From assembly GCF_000423725.1 (NCBI RefSeq), contig NZ_AUIN01000014.1, forward strand, positions 1 to 64,000: 64,000 nt of DNA, written 5' to 3'. The first letter of the stretch is position 1. The number at the start of each line of letters is the position of its first letter. Made by a program: the position numbers and the translations under genes. The notes beneath the pieces were generated by a model. That model was not told the DNA's origin and made no database searches. It worked only from the letters and a program-made list of their open reading frames with translations. Source of the stretch: Streptococcus devriesei DSM 19639. GTDB lineage: Bacteria; Bacillota; Bacilli; Lactobacillales; Streptococcaceae. Positions 25,920 to 33,935 of this stretch are shown piece by piece.

Positions 25920-26423
25920 ATGGTGGCAGTATTTGATGATTTTTTAGAAGCTAATGCTAGTTATATTAAAAATTTTAACAATGTTGATTTAGAGCTTCCG
26001 CCCAAACGTCAAGTTGCAGTAGTGACTTGTATGGATGCAAGACTCCATCCTGCACCTGCTCTTGGAATTAAACTTGGTGACAGTCATATCATTAGAAATG
26101 CAGGTGGGCGAATTGATGAGGGAACTATTCGGTCTTTGGTGATTTCACAGCAATTATTGGGAACAAAAGAGATTGTTGTTTTACACCATACAGATTGTGG
26201 TATGCTTACTTTTGAGAATGAAGATCTATACCAAATTGTAAAGGAAAAATTGGGAGAAGATGTTAGTGATAGGGATTTTCTTCCAATTGCAGATTTAGAG
26301 CAAAGTGTTGTTGATGATGTTAATTTCTTGTCAGGCTTGAAAGTTTTAGCGCCAGATACACCTATTAGTGGAGCTATATACGATGTGAAAACTGGAGCAG
26401 TTAGAGAAGTCACTCGAAAATAA
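25920..26423 (+). CDS. Beta-class carbonic anhydrase
   Basis: Interconverts CO2 and bicarbonate, supplying bicarbonate for biosynthesis in air. 167 residues, like the short streptococcal beta enzymes. The zinc ligands appear in TCMDARLHP (Cys, with the Asp-Arg dyad) and HHTDCGM (His and Cys). GGAGG lies just before the ATG at 25920. The gene is clearly more AT-rich in third positions than its neighbours and is bounded by its own terminators, so it looks like an independent insertion between mrnC and rlmB. Confidence 0.92.
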   Translation: MVAVFDDFLEANASYIKNFNNVDLELPPKRQVAVVTCMDARLHPAPALGIKLGDSHIIRNAGGRIDEGTIRSLVISQQLLGTKEIVVLHHTDCGMLTFENEDLYQIVKEKLGEDVSDRDFLPIADLEQSVVDDVNFLSGLKVLAPDTPISGAIYDVKTGAVREVTRK

Positions 26424-26427
26424 TTTA

Positions 26428-26455
26428 GAGATCGGTTAGAATACCGGTCTCTTAT
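26428..26455 (+). terminator. Hairpin after the carbonic anhydrase gene
   Basis: GAGATCGGT pairs with ACCGGTCTC (one T-G pair) around a six-base loop, followed by TTATGTTAT. The T run is weak. It sits immediately upstream of the rlmB -10 box. Confidence 0.6.
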
Positions 26456-26463
26456 GTTATAAT
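26455..26463 (+). promoter_or_regulatory. Extended -10 promoter of rlmB, likely leaderless transcript
   Basis: TGTTATAAT (TGn plus TATAAT at 26458-26463) lies six bases before the ATG. The predicted start is at or next to the A of the ATG, and no ribosome site is present. Confidence 0.7.
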
Positions 26464-26469
26464 AAAGCT

Positions 26470-27210
26470 ATGAAACAGACTGAACAAACAACCGACATCG
26501 TCTATGGTGTTCATGCGGTGACTGAAAGTCTCCAAGCCAATACCGGCAATAAGCTTTACATTCAGGATGACCTGCGCGGAAAGAATGTTGATAAACTCAA
26601 GAATTTAGCAGCTGAGAAGAAAGTTTCCATCTCTTGGACGCCCAAGAAAACACTGTCAGAGATGACAGATGATGCTGTCCACCAGGGCTTTGTTCTGCGC
26701 GTTTCCGAGTTTGCCTACGCTGAGCTCGATGCTATTTTGAAAATGGCAGAGCAAGAAGACAACCCTCTGATTCTCATTTTGGACGGACTGACAGACCCTC
26801 ATAATTTCGGCTCTATCCTGCGAACAGCTGACGCAACCAATGTCTGCGGGGTGATTATTCCCAAACATCGGGCAGTTGGTGTGACACCGGTTGTTGCCAA
26901 GACATCGACTGGAGCTGCGCAACATGTGCCCATTGCCCGTGTGACCAATCTCAGCCAGACCCTTGATAAGCTTAAGGAGCAGGGCTTTTGGATTTTTGGC
27001 ACCGATATGAATGGTACGCCGTCGCATAAGTGGAATACAGCAGGGAAGTTAGCACTTATTATTGGCAATGAAGGCAGAGGTATTTCTCAAAACATCAAAA
27101 AACAAGTAGATGAGATGATTACTATCCCGATGGGCGGCCATGTGCAAAGTCTTAATGCCAGTGTTGCAGCTGCCATTTTGATGTATGAAGTCTTTCGAAA
27201 TCGTTTGTAG
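26470..27210 (+). CDS. rlmB: 23S rRNA (guanosine-2'-O-)-methyltransferase RlmB/TrmH family
   Basis: A SPOUT-class methyltransferase that 2'-O-methylates a guanosine in 23S rRNA. 246 residues: an N-terminal substrate-binding domain (IVYGVHAVTESL) and a knotted catalytic domain with the three SpoU motifs: LDGLTDPHNFGSILRTADAT, ALIIGNEGRGIS, and IPMGGHVQSLNASVAAAILM. There is no ribosome site upstream; the ATG follows a consensus extended -10 box by six bases, so the mRNA is probably leaderless. Family assignment is secure; the exact target guanosine is inferred. Confidence 0.93.
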   Translation: MKQTEQTTDIVYGVHAVTESLQANTGNKLYIQDDLRGKNVDKLKNLAAEKKVSISWTPKKTLSEMTDDAVHQGFVLRVSEFAYAELDAILKMAEQEDNPLILILDGLTDPHNFGSILRTADATNVCGVIIPKHRAVGVTPVVAKTSTGAAQHVPIARVTNLSQTLDKLKEQGFWIFGTDMNGTPSHKWNTAGKLALIIGNEGRGISQNIKKQVDEMITIPMGGHVQSLNASVAAAILMYEVFRNRL

Positions 27211-27215
27211 GTTTT

Positions 27216-27234
27216 GAGCAGTTGAACTGCTCTT
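27216..27234 (+). terminator. Short hairpin after rlmB
   Basis: GAGCAG / CTGCTC around a five-base loop, then TTGTC. A weak terminator at best. A TATAAT (27259-27264) with a TGC extension follows as the likely degV promoter. Confidence 0.45.
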
Positions 27235-27325
27235 GTCGCCTGCCGCAGATTCTTTTGCTATAATAACTGGTAATGATTCAAAAAATAGTTTTAATGATAG
27301 AATGATAGATTTTAGGAGGTTAAGC

Positions 27326-28186
27326 ATGAGCTTTGCAATTATCACAGATTCTACCGCCGATTTACCGGAAAGCTGGGCTCAGGAAAATGATGTTCAGATT
27401 CTGGGTTTGACTGTTCAGCTGGACGATGTCACTTATGAGACGGTGGGTTCCAATCGTCTGACCAGTGAGATTTTGCTGGAAAGAATGGCTGCAGGCAGCA
27501 AACCAACAACAAGTCAGGTCAATGTAGGCCAGTTTGAATCGGTCTTTCGCCAAGCTGCTGAAAAAGGAAAAGCCGTGCTTTACGTGGCCTTTTCATCGGT
27601 CTTATCCGGCACCTGTCAGTCGGCTTTGATGGCGCGTGATATTGTGTTGGAAGAATATCCAGATGCTGTGATTGAAGTAGTGGATACTTTGGCCGCAGCC
27701 GGAGGCGAAGGTTATTTAGCCATGCTGGCAGCTCAGGCACGAGATCAGGGTCTCTCACTGCAAGAGACCAAAAAGCTTGTGCTTGATACAGCTCCGCGGC
27801 TCCACACCTTCTTTTTAGTTGATGATCTCTATCATTTGATGCGCGGCGGCCGATTGTCTAAAACATCTGCTCTTGTCGGAAGTCTTGTCAATATTAAGCC
27901 TTTATTGTGGCTGGATCCAAGCGGGAAATTAGTACCGCTGGTAAAACTGCGCGGCCGCAAAAAAGGCATGCGAGAAATGGTCAAACGAGCAACAGCTGAC
28001 CTTGGACATGAAACGGCAGTTGTGGCCTATTCTACTGATACTGAAGCTGCAGAGAGTTTAAAAGCCCAGCTGCTAGAAAACGAAAAAATAAAACACGTCC
28101 TGATATTACCCCTAGGTCCCGTTATTTCAGCCCATGTCGGTCCGAATACATTAGCCGTCTTTACCATTGGAAAAAATCCACGATAA
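27326..28186 (+). CDS. DegV-family fatty acid-binding protein
   Basis: DegV proteins bind fatty acids and, with FakA, present them for phosphorylation and entry into phospholipids; the exact partner of this copy is unknown. 286 residues. It starts [14 protein letters not shown], where the family's DSTSDLP-like motif sits, followed by [24 protein letters not shown] and the C-terminal [17 protein letters not shown] 27326 follows TTAGGAGG; the open frame upstream has no such site. Its own extended -10 promoter lies about 60 bases upstream. Confidence 0.9.
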   Translation: MSFAIITDSTADLPESWAQENDVQILGLTVQLDDVTYETVGSNRLTSEILLERMAAGSKPTTSQVNVGQFESVFRQAAEKGKAVLYVAFSSVLSGTCQSALMARDIVLEEYPDAVIEVVDTLAAAGGEGYLAMLAAQARDQGLSLQETKKLVLDTAPRLHTFFLVDDLYHLMRGGRLSKTSALVGSLVNIKPLLWLDPSGKLVPLVKLRGRKKGMREMVKRATADLGHETAVVAYSTDTEAAESLKAQLLENEKIKHVLILPLGPVISAHVGPNTLAVFTIGKNPR

Positions 28187-28197
28187 CATTAATCTTA

Positions 28198-28228
28198 GGC
28201 AAGCAAATTCGTTTTGTTTGTCTTTTTT
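28198..28228 (+). terminator. Terminator after degV
   Basis: GGCAAGCAAA pairs with TTTGTTTGTC with G-T and one mismatched position, followed by TTTTTT. Confidence 0.72.
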
Positions 28229-28260
28229 GAATGTTATTTCAGATAAAATGTAAAATATAA

Positions 28261-28289
28261 TTGACAAAAAGAAAATTAAAGACTACAAT
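28261..28289 (+). promoter_or_regulatory. Promoter of the membrane protein/XRE pair
   Basis: Consensus TTGACA (28261-28266) and TACAAT (28284-28289) with 17-base spacing, upstream of AAAGGAGG. Confidence 0.85.
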
Positions 28290-28320
28290 ATAGGTGTAAA
28301 AAGAAAAGGAGGACAGACTC

Positions 28321-28815
28321 ATGATTATCTTAATAAAATTCGTTTTGTTCGCCGCGGTTATTGCTGTTTTAGCTGTCGGTTATAAACATTCCAAAAAAAT
28401 GCAAGAATATGATGAACGGCAAGAGCTTCTCCAAAACAGAGCTTATCGCTATGCAGCGCACGGTATGATATTTACGAGCGCCGCTGCTGTCATTTGGAGC
28501 GAGGAACTCATGAAAGTCCTCAATGGGGAACTGCTGGCTTTACTGGTTATGCTGGTTGGTACCGTGATTTATGTTTCTTATGCTGTTTTGCATGATGCCT
28601 ATTTTCCGATGAATAAGAATAGCGGTATGGCGTCAGTCGGGCTGTTCAGTGTCATAGCAATTATTGAGTTAATCGTGGTTGTAAAAAATATGCTGAGCCA
28701 CACCTTTTCTGCCGAAAATGGCGGTTTGCATCTTTTACTTCTCGTTGCCTTTGTCATTATTTTAGGTGTTATATTTTATAAGAGGCACTTGGACAAAGAG
28801 GAGGCTGATTCATGA
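28321..28815 (+). CDS. Four-helix membrane protein partnered with an XRE regulator
   Basis: 164 residues with four hydrophobic segments: about 3-21, 44-62 (weak), 67-87, 103-120 and 133-152, and a cytoplasmic segment KHSKKMQEYDERQELLQNRAY after the first. The pattern DERQ-x-x-x-x-x-x-AY resembles small membrane proteins (DUF2178/DUF3796-like) that are often encoded with a short HTH regulator. The function is unknown. A strong promoter and AAAGGAGG precede it; its stop overlaps the next start (ATGA). The pairing suggests the membrane protein controls or is controlled by the regulator. Confidence 0.7.
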   Translation: MIILIKFVLFAAVIAVLAVGYKHSKKMQEYDERQELLQNRAYRYAAHGMIFTSAAAVIWSEELMKVLNGELLALLVMLVGTVIYVSYAVLHDAYFPMNKNSGMASVGLFSVIAIIELIVVVKNMLSHTFSAENGGLHLLLLVAFVIILGVIFYKRHLDKEEADS

Positions 28816-29006
28816 AAAACCTGCGCTTAAAGGCTGCGCGTGCCGGAAAGGATCTGTCTCAGCAAGCTCTGGCAGACTTGGTTGGTGTATCGCGTCAGAC
28901 TGTGTCAGCCATTGAAAAAGGAGATTACAATCCCACCATTAATCTCTGCATTAAGATATGCAAGGTATTGGAAAAAACGCTGGATGAACTTTTTTGGGAG
29001 GACTAA
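28812..29006 (+). CDS. Short XRE-family transcriptional regulator
   Basis: 64 residues that are almost entirely one helix-turn-helix: LRLKAARAGKDLSQQALADLVGVSRQTVSAIEKGDYNP, then LCIKICKVLEKTLDELFW. This is the Cro/YozG-like short type with no sensor domain. It overlaps the preceding membrane gene by four bases and is translationally coupled to it. No terminator is obvious; the next 220 bases show a GGCGA/TCGCC hairpin at 29182-29196 but no gene. Confidence 0.88.
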   Translation: MKNLRLKAARAGKDLSQQALADLVGVSRQTVSAIEKGDYNPTINLCIKICKVLEKTLDELFWED

Positions 29007-29228
29007 AAGAGGCCAATAAGAAGACAAAATGTTTTAAAAGCTTCTGCTAGGAGCGAACGATGAAATTCTTGTTTTCCAAGACACTGGAGTGACTGATTTC
29101 TCTTGTACTAAGAGGAGCTGCCTGTGGCTGGACAGATTTGCTGAATAAGAATGGACAGGTCGCTCTGGCAGAGGCTGTAGGCGATATTTTCGCCAGAATA
29201 AAAACTTATGATTTACAAGAAAAAAACC

Positions 29229-29258
29229 TTGACTTTGGTCTTGGTTTTTTGGTATGAT
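29229..29258 (+). promoter_or_regulatory. rplM promoter
   Basis: TTGACT (29229-29234) and TATGAT (29253-29258), 18-base spacing. Confidence 0.82.
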
Positions 29259-29271
29259 TATGAATGGTATT

Positions 29272-29342
29272 GTTTACCCCATTTGAAAGGCCCCGGAACC
29301 CTTCAAATAACCAGTGGACCGGAACATCCACTACTTGTAAAC
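29272..29342 (+). ncRNA. Ribosomal protein L13 leader RNA
   Basis: GTTTAC (29272-29277) pairs with GTAAAC (29337-29342) and closes a three-way junction of two hairpins. The first is ATTTGAA...TTCAAAT with loop CCCCGGAA; the second is AGTGGA / TCCACT with loop CCGGAACA. The shared CCGGAA loops and position fit the L13 leader family, thought to mediate autoregulation of rplM-rpsI. Confidence 0.8.
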
Positions 29343-29366
29343 ATAAAGATTCGTATAGGAGAAATC

Positions 29367-29813
29367 ATGAACAAAACAACATTTATGGCTAAACCAGGCC
29401 AAGTTGAACGTAAATGGTACGTTGTTGATGCCACTGATGTACCTCTTGGACGTCTTTCAGCAGTCGTTGCCAGCGTTCTTCGCGGAAAAAATAAACCAAC
29501 TTTCACACCTCACACTGACACAGGTGACTTTGTTATTGTTGTTAATGCTGAAAAAGTGAAATTAACAGGTAAAAAAGCAACTGATAAAATCTACTACACT
29601 CACTCAATGTATCCAGGTGGATTGAAGCAAATTTCAGCAGGTGAATTGCGTGCTAAAAATGCTGTTCGTTTGATTGAAAAATCAGTTAAAGGAATGCTTC
29701 CGCACAATACTCTTGGACGCGCACAAGGCATGAAATTGAAAGTTTTCGTTGGTCCTGAGCACACACATGCTGCACAGCAGCCAGAAGTACTTGATATTAC
29801 AGGTCTTATCTAA
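29367..29813 (+). CDS. rplM: 50S ribosomal protein L13
   Basis: 148 residues, standard length. It binds 23S rRNA early in 50S assembly. [33 protein letters not shown] and [14 protein letters not shown] are family signatures. ATG 29367 follows ATAGGAGA; the longer upstream frame is the folded leader. It forms an operon with rpsI 21 bases downstream. Codon usage is that of a highly expressed gene. Confidence 0.98.
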   Translation: MNKTTFMAKPGQVERKWYVVDATDVPLGRLSAVVASVLRGKNKPTFTPHTDTGDFVIVVNAEKVKLTGKKATDKIYYTHSMYPGGLKQISAGELRAKNAVRLIEKSVKGMLPHNTLGRAQGMKLKVFVGPEHTHAAQQPEVLDITGLI

Positions 29814-29834
29814 GAGGAAAGGAGAAGCTAAATA

Positions 29835-30227
29835 ATGGCACAAGCACAATACACAGGTACTGGACGCCGTAAAAACGCTGTTGCACGCGTTCGCTTGGTT
29901 CCAGGTACCGGAAAAATCACAGTAAATAAAAAAGATGTCGAAGAATACATCCCACGCGCTGACCTTCGTCTCGTTATCAACCAACCGTTTGCAGTAACAT
30001 CTACTGAAGGTTCATACGATGTTTTCGTTAACGTTATCGGCGGCGGTTATGCCGGCCAATCAGGTGCAATCCGTCATGGTATCGCACGCGCACTTCTTGA
30101 AGTTGATCCAGATTTCCGCGACTCTCTCAAACGCGCCGGTCTCCTTACACGTGACGCCCGTATGGTTGAACGTAAGAAACCAGGTCTTAAGAAAGCACGT
30201 AAAGCTTCACAATTTAGTAAACGTTAA
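29835..30227 (+). CDS. rpsI: 30S ribosomal protein S9
   Basis: 130 residues, ending in the conserved basic tail [17 protein letters not shown] that reaches the ribosomal P site. [19 protein letters not shown] and [19 protein letters not shown] are signatures. AAGGAG precedes the ATG. The 3' end of rpsI is a known integration site for streptococcal integrative elements, and a truncated integrase lies immediately downstream here. Confidence 0.98.
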   Translation: MAQAQYTGTGRRKNAVARVRLVPGTGKITVNKKDVEEYIPRADLRLVINQPFAVTSTEGSYDVFVNVIGGGYAGQSGAIRHGIARALLEVDPDFRDSLKRAGLLTRDARMVERKKPGLKKARKASQFSKR

Positions 30228-30252
30228 TCAGTACGATTATATCAACGTTTCA

Positions 30253-30287
30253 AAGCACTCAAGAGTTCACCTCATGGGTGCTTTTTT
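30253..30287 (+). terminator. rpsI terminator
   Basis: AAGCACTC / GGGTGCTT (one T-G pair) followed by TTTTTT. The loop contains one copy of the GTTCACCTCA repeat. Confidence 0.85.
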
Positions 30288-30341
30288 CGTGTTTTTTTGA
30301 AAAGTTCACCTCAAAATTTACCTTATTTTCACCTTATTGTT
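30265..30341 (+). repeat. Short direct repeats next to the integrase remnant
   Basis: GTTCACCTCA occurs at 30265-30274 and 30305-30314, exactly 40 bases apart. ACCTTATT then occurs at 30321 and 30332. Such clusters are typical of integrase arm-binding sites or att-site ends. The role is inferred from position only. Confidence 0.5.
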
Positions 30342-30600
30342 TTAGTGATTTTAAGGCAAATTCACCAACTGCCATAGGAACGACATTAGAAGTATTGACA
30401 TAAATCTGAGTTGTTCCTGTATCGCTATGAGTCAAAGCTTCTGAAATAGCTTCTAAACTCATACCGGCTTCTTTAGCTAAAGTTGCTCCTGTATGACGTA
30501 ACTTGTGCAGTGTAGCGTGTATTAGTTCCTTATGACGGCGTTCGACTGACTTCATCTTATTATTAAGATAATCAGCGTGCAGTGGTTTATTGACATTGCC
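30334..30600 (-). pseudogene. Truncated tyrosine integrase (C-terminal fragment)
   Basis: About 88 codons on the minus strand keep the end of a phage/ICE-type tyrosine recombinase. HKLRHTGATLAKEAGMSLEAI has the HxxR motif; LTHSDTGTTQIYVNTS has the later His and the nucleophile Tyr in QIYVN. The SAM-like and core-binding domains and the first catalytic Arg are missing. A stop codon at 30601-30603 cuts the frame. It ends 106 bases after rpsI in the opposite direction, the usual arrangement for elements integrated in the 3' end of rpsI. It is probably the scar of a lost element. Confidence 0.85.
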
Positions 30601-31218
30601 TCAATGGATAAGTGGCAGAAGTATGATTAGAGGTATCAGTTGCTTTGGTAAGACAGTAACCAACGGGAATACCTGCAGATGTCACGCCTCCGCCATCATG
30701 TGGCTTAGAAGCGATACTTTGAGGTGGTTTGGGTATTCCGTCATAGCCATCTATAAATTTATCTAGCTTTTCCATAACCTTTTGCTTGTTTTTGGCCAGA
30801 ACCAGAAGTATCTGTAAAATAGACACCCCATCTGTAGCATTTGAAATACTCTCTGAGTCATTTTAATTGTCAAAATCCTATTTTTTGTAATAGGTATTAT
30901 CTCCAAATTGTAACCCCCATCTTAATTTCATTTACCAGCATCTCCATCAATAGTAGAACTGGTCATGACCGTTTAAAATCACAAGTCCATTTTGAAAACA
31001 ATTTTCCCTTTAGCATGCTCTTGACATAGACAATCAATGCAAAAAATAGTAGATTCAAAGACTATGTCTCATTATCTTTTTTTCTTTTTGGGAAGGCCGT
31101 AAGCACTTATTGCAGCTACTTTAAGATCATCAGTTATTTTCATTCCATTCCTTGCAGTAGCTTTTATGGCCAGTATCTTAAAACAACTACCAACAGGCAC
31201 TGAGAATTTAAACGCTGA
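30601..31218. other. Scar region without an intact gene
   Basis: A minus-strand open frame at 30587-30826 (79 codons, rich in Ser, Thr and Gly) shows no recognisable domain; its frame runs straight into the integrase remnant. Further on I see AT-rich sequence, a GACATAG...CTATGTC inverted repeat near 31022-31072 and no supported gene. It reads as decayed mobile-element DNA. Confidence 0.55.
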
Positions 31219-31371
31219 TTATTTTTTCTATTTTCTATTTTCTGTTTTTTATTTGGCGGTATGCAAAATTTATTACTTAAATGGGTTGAAGACGGTATGC
31301 TATTAACTTCAAAAGATATGGGAAAGATTGCTTTATATCCATCAACATTGGAAAGACTAACGACTTCTTAG
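31219..31371 (+). pseudogene. Remnant of a TetR-family regulator C-terminus
   Basis: After an in-frame TGA at 31216, 50 codons read SIFCFLFGGMQNLLLKWVED and so on: the FxxGGxxxxLxxWVEDGM pattern followed by a short helix is the usual end of DhaS/AcrR-like TetR proteins. There is no start or DNA-binding domain. Assignment is by pattern only. Confidence 0.45.
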
Positions 31372-31494
31372 CCAACTCCTGAATAGGCTAGCCCTATGAC
31401 ATACACTACACCAAATGGTTCTTCACCTTGATAACCTTGTATCTCTTAATTATTTGGGGTATACTAGCAATAGTATTTTTATCTGAGGTGACTT

Positions 31495-32409
31495 ATGATA
31501 CAACAACGTCAATTTGGAACCAATAACCAATACTCTTGGTTCACGATAAATGCAGAAACGACAGACTTAGCAAATGTTGTCGTTGATGATTATCAACTGG
31601 ATACCGAAGCCATTACTTATGCTTTGGACAAAAACGAGCGTGCGCATATCGACTATGACAGTGACAAAGACCGCCTGCTTGTCGTCTATAATGCACTCAA
31701 TCTCAAAAAAGATGATAACCACTATGAAACAATTCCTATTACATTTATCGCTACCGATGATAGTCTCATTACCATTGTTAATGAGGAAAACCGGTATGTA
31801 ACGGATTTAATTGCGACAGCTCTGAACCGTCATGAGGAGCAGTCTATTTTTAATCTGTTATTTACATCTTTGACAATGATTTCAAATCGCTATTTTCCTG
31901 TCATGGACGAGATTGACCGCGAGAAAGATCGCTTAAATGCCCTCTTGAGGAAAACAACCACTAAAGAAAGTTTACTAGCTCTGTCAGATTTAGAAACGGG
32001 ATCTGTCTATATCTTGGCTGCTGCCAATCAAAACGTTCTCCTCTTGGAACAACTCAAAAGCCATCCCCGCTTCAGACACCTCAAGGAGGAAGAATTAGAG
32101 CAACTCGATGATGCCTTAATCGAAGCAAGACAACTGGCTTCAATGAGTCAACTTCATTCACAAATTCTTCAGCAATTATCCAGTGCTTTTAATAACGTCT
32201 TGAATAACAACTTAAATGATAACTTGACCAAACTAACCATCATGTCAATATTATTAGCTGTTCTTGCTGTCATCACTGGTTTCTTTGGTATGAATGTCCC
32301 ACTTCCTTTTAGCCAAAACGGCTCTGCTTGGATTTTTATATCACTAGCATCTATCATGCTTTGGATACTGGGCGCTTTTTTACTCAAGTATCTGATCAAA
32401 CAAAAATAA
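31495..32409 (+). CDS. CorA-family divalent cation transporter
   Basis: 304 residues. A large soluble N-terminal domain with long helices is followed by two C-terminal membrane helices (about 248-267 and 280-299). Between them is the GMN selectivity motif in GFFGMNVPLP. CorA channels import Mg2+ (some carry other divalent ions), gated by cytoplasmic Mg2+. The second helix ends with the basic tail KYLIKQK. The ATG at 31495 has GAGGTGA a few bases upstream, and TATACT at 31459-31464 may serve as the -10 box. It is the first intact gene after the integration scar. Confidence 0.9.
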   Translation: MIQQRQFGTNNQYSWFTINAETTDLANVVVDDYQLDTEAITYALDKNERAHIDYDSDKDRLLVVYNALNLKKDDNHYETIPITFIATDDSLITIVNEENRYVTDLIATALNRHEEQSIFNLLFTSLTMISNRYFPVMDEIDREKDRLNALLRKTTTKESLLALSDLETGSVYILAAANQNVLLLEQLKSHPRFRHLKEEELEQLDDALIEARQLASMSQLHSQILQQLSSAFNNVLNNNLNDNLTKLTIMSILLAVLAVITGFFGMNVPLPFSQNGSAWIFISLASIMLWILGAFLLKYLIKQK

Positions 32410-32446
32410 AGGACTTAGATGATTAAGTAGTTGAGAGGAACAATTG

Positions 32447-33301
32447 ATGAAAACTTATATTATTACTGGTGGTAATTCCGGGTTAGGATTTGAAACTGCT
32501 AGACGTATTGCCAAGACAGATTCTCATATCATTTTGGCCTGCAGAAATGTAGCAAAAGGCCAAGCTGCTGCCGAGACCATTAAACAAGAAAGCGGCAATC
32601 AAAACATTGATGTTCGTAAACTTGATTTAGCATCCCTAAGATCGGTCAGAGAATTTGCTAATAGTTTAGAAGGTATCTCTATTGATGCACTAGACAACAA
32701 TGCTGGTATTTCAGGTCAACATACAGGAATCACTGAAGATGGATTTGATGTCGTCTTTCAAAGCAACTATCTCGGACATTTTCTGTTGACTTTGCTTCTC
32801 TTACCTCAAATGACAGAGCAAGCCAGAATCCTCAATGTTTCCAGTGATATGCACAACTCACCCTTTGTAGATTTGGAGTGGAGGGATTTAGACAGTATCA
32901 TATACCCTACTGATGATACAATGGGACTACGCTATTATTATTCAAAACTCTTCAATCTTTATTTCACCTATGAATTAGATAGACAATTACAGGCACAGGG
33001 GAAAGAAATACTTGTAAATGCTTTTAATCCAGGATTTATGGCAGACACTAATTTGGCGGGTGGTCACATTACTCCTGAGAGGATTGAACATGTCAAGCAA
33101 ACGATGCCTGACCGTTACAGTGAACTACCACTTTCAGCGGATGCTGTTGCAGATATTCTAACACAGAAAGACTTTGCGACCATCAGTGGTCAATACTTTG
33201 ACCGTAGCACACAAACTGTTCAATCCTCTAAGCTCTCTTATCATGCAGACCACGCAAAAGAATTGTGGGAAGCTAGTTTAAAACTAGTAGGTGAAGTATA
33301 A
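32447..33301 (+). CDS. Short-chain dehydrogenase/reductase
   Basis: An NAD(P)-dependent oxidoreductase with a Rossmann fold, 284 residues. The coenzyme motif is ITGGNSGLGFETAR near residues 6-19. LDNNAGISG is the NNAG motif, NVSSD carries the catalytic Ser, and RYYYSKLFN the YxxxK pair. The C-terminal FNPGFMADTNLAG is the usual PG segment. It resembles protochlorophyllide-reductase/WWOX-like SDRs, whose bacterial substrates are mostly unknown. ATG 32447 follows GAGAGGA. It is 37 bases after corA and may be cotranscribed. Confidence 0.87.
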   Translation: MKTYIITGGNSGLGFETARRIAKTDSHIILACRNVAKGQAAAETIKQESGNQNIDVRKLDLASLRSVREFANSLEGISIDALDNNAGISGQHTGITEDGFDVVFQSNYLGHFLLTLLLLPQMTEQARILNVSSDMHNSPFVDLEWRDLDSIIYPTDDTMGLRYYYSKLFNLYFTYELDRQLQAQGKEILVNAFNPGFMADTNLAGGHITPERIEHVKQTMPDRYSELPLSADAVADILTQKDFATISGQYFDRSTQTVQSSKLSYHADHAKELWEASLKLVGEV

Positions 33302-33320
33302 TATTATATTATATGTTCGT

Positions 33321-33443
33321 ATCACTTTGATAGCCATTTTTCCGCTATTCTCAGATAGAAATAATGATAAAACTATTCAGGAAACGATTGGTGCTGATTC
33401 GTCTATTCCAACCATGTATGAATATATAGTCGGCTTGGTATGA
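33321..33443 (+). other. Unrecognised open-frame fragment, 40 codons
   Basis: The frame ends at TGA 33441 and reads ITLIAIFPLFSDRNNDKTIQ and onward to IPTMYEYIVGLV. It has no start or ribosome site. It could be a gene end left in the scar zone or chance; no family is recognised. Confidence 0.25.
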
Positions 33444-33498
33444 TATTATATGAGCGATAAAAACTATGATTTACATGAAAATTTTAATTTGACTATGA

Positions 33499-33722
33499 CA
33501 GCTGACAATCCTAATCGGCAGCTATGCCCAAAAATACTATCTGCAGCAAAAATCCTCGGTCAAACTGACAGATACTGTGGAGCACTATAAGGATTATCTG
33601 CCTGAGTATTTTCCGCTCGTTCACCCTTCTCCCAGAAATCAAATCTGGATGGCGCGGCATCCAGATTTGAAAAGCAGGTCGTGCCGGATTTAAGAAAGAC
33701 CGTCCGGCAAATTATGAATTAA
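33499..33722 (+). pseudogene. Uracil-DNA glycosylase-family remnant with a frameshift
   Basis: The frame reads LTILIGSYAQKYYLQQ then VKLTDTVEHYKDYLPEYFPL and HPSPRNQIWMARHPD: the SPRN region with HPSPRNQ is the hallmark DNA-intercalation motif of uracil-DNA glycosylases. After HPD the frame shifts, and the true end continues as FEKQVVPDLRKTVRQIMN to a TAA at 33720. The N-terminal two thirds, including the catalytic motif, are absent. A perfect inverted repeat lies exactly at the frameshift. Confidence 0.82.
33640..33669. repeat. Perfect 12-base inverted repeat at the frameshift
   Basis: CAAATCTGGATG and CATCCAGATTTG flank GCGCGG. The right arm contains the indel that breaks the glycosylase frame. 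Confidence 0.9.
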
Positions 33723-33838
33723 ATAATAAGAAATCCGGACGAATTCTGGATTTTTTGTATAATCTGATAAAAATAGCTGTAAAAAACCATGTTTTTTGAA
33801 AAATTTTATGCAAAAAATTCGTTTTTGCTGAAATTATC

Positions 33839-33867
33839 TTGAAATCTCTTTTCAAAAATGTTAAAAT
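33839..33867 (+). promoter_or_regulatory. Promoter of the surface-protein gene
   Basis: TTGAAA (33839-33844) and TAAAAT (33862-33867, with a TGT extension) have 17-base spacing. An AATCCGGA / TCTGGATT hairpin with T run at 33730-33757 insulates it from the upstream remnant. Confidence 0.7.
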
Positions 33868-33935
33868 GTTTTTTCAAAAATATTTCATTGCAAATAAATT
33901 TGAAAAAAATATTTCGTTATATTAAAGGAGATTTT

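Noticed and set aside
30841..31029. 62-codon plus-strand frame in the scar
   Set aside because: No ribosome site, odd composition and no domain; likely chance.
33858..33935. Upstream extension of the surface protein (MLKCFFKN...)
   Set aside because: It covers the -10 box; AAAGGAG places the start at 33936, giving a proper YSIRK-like signal peptide.
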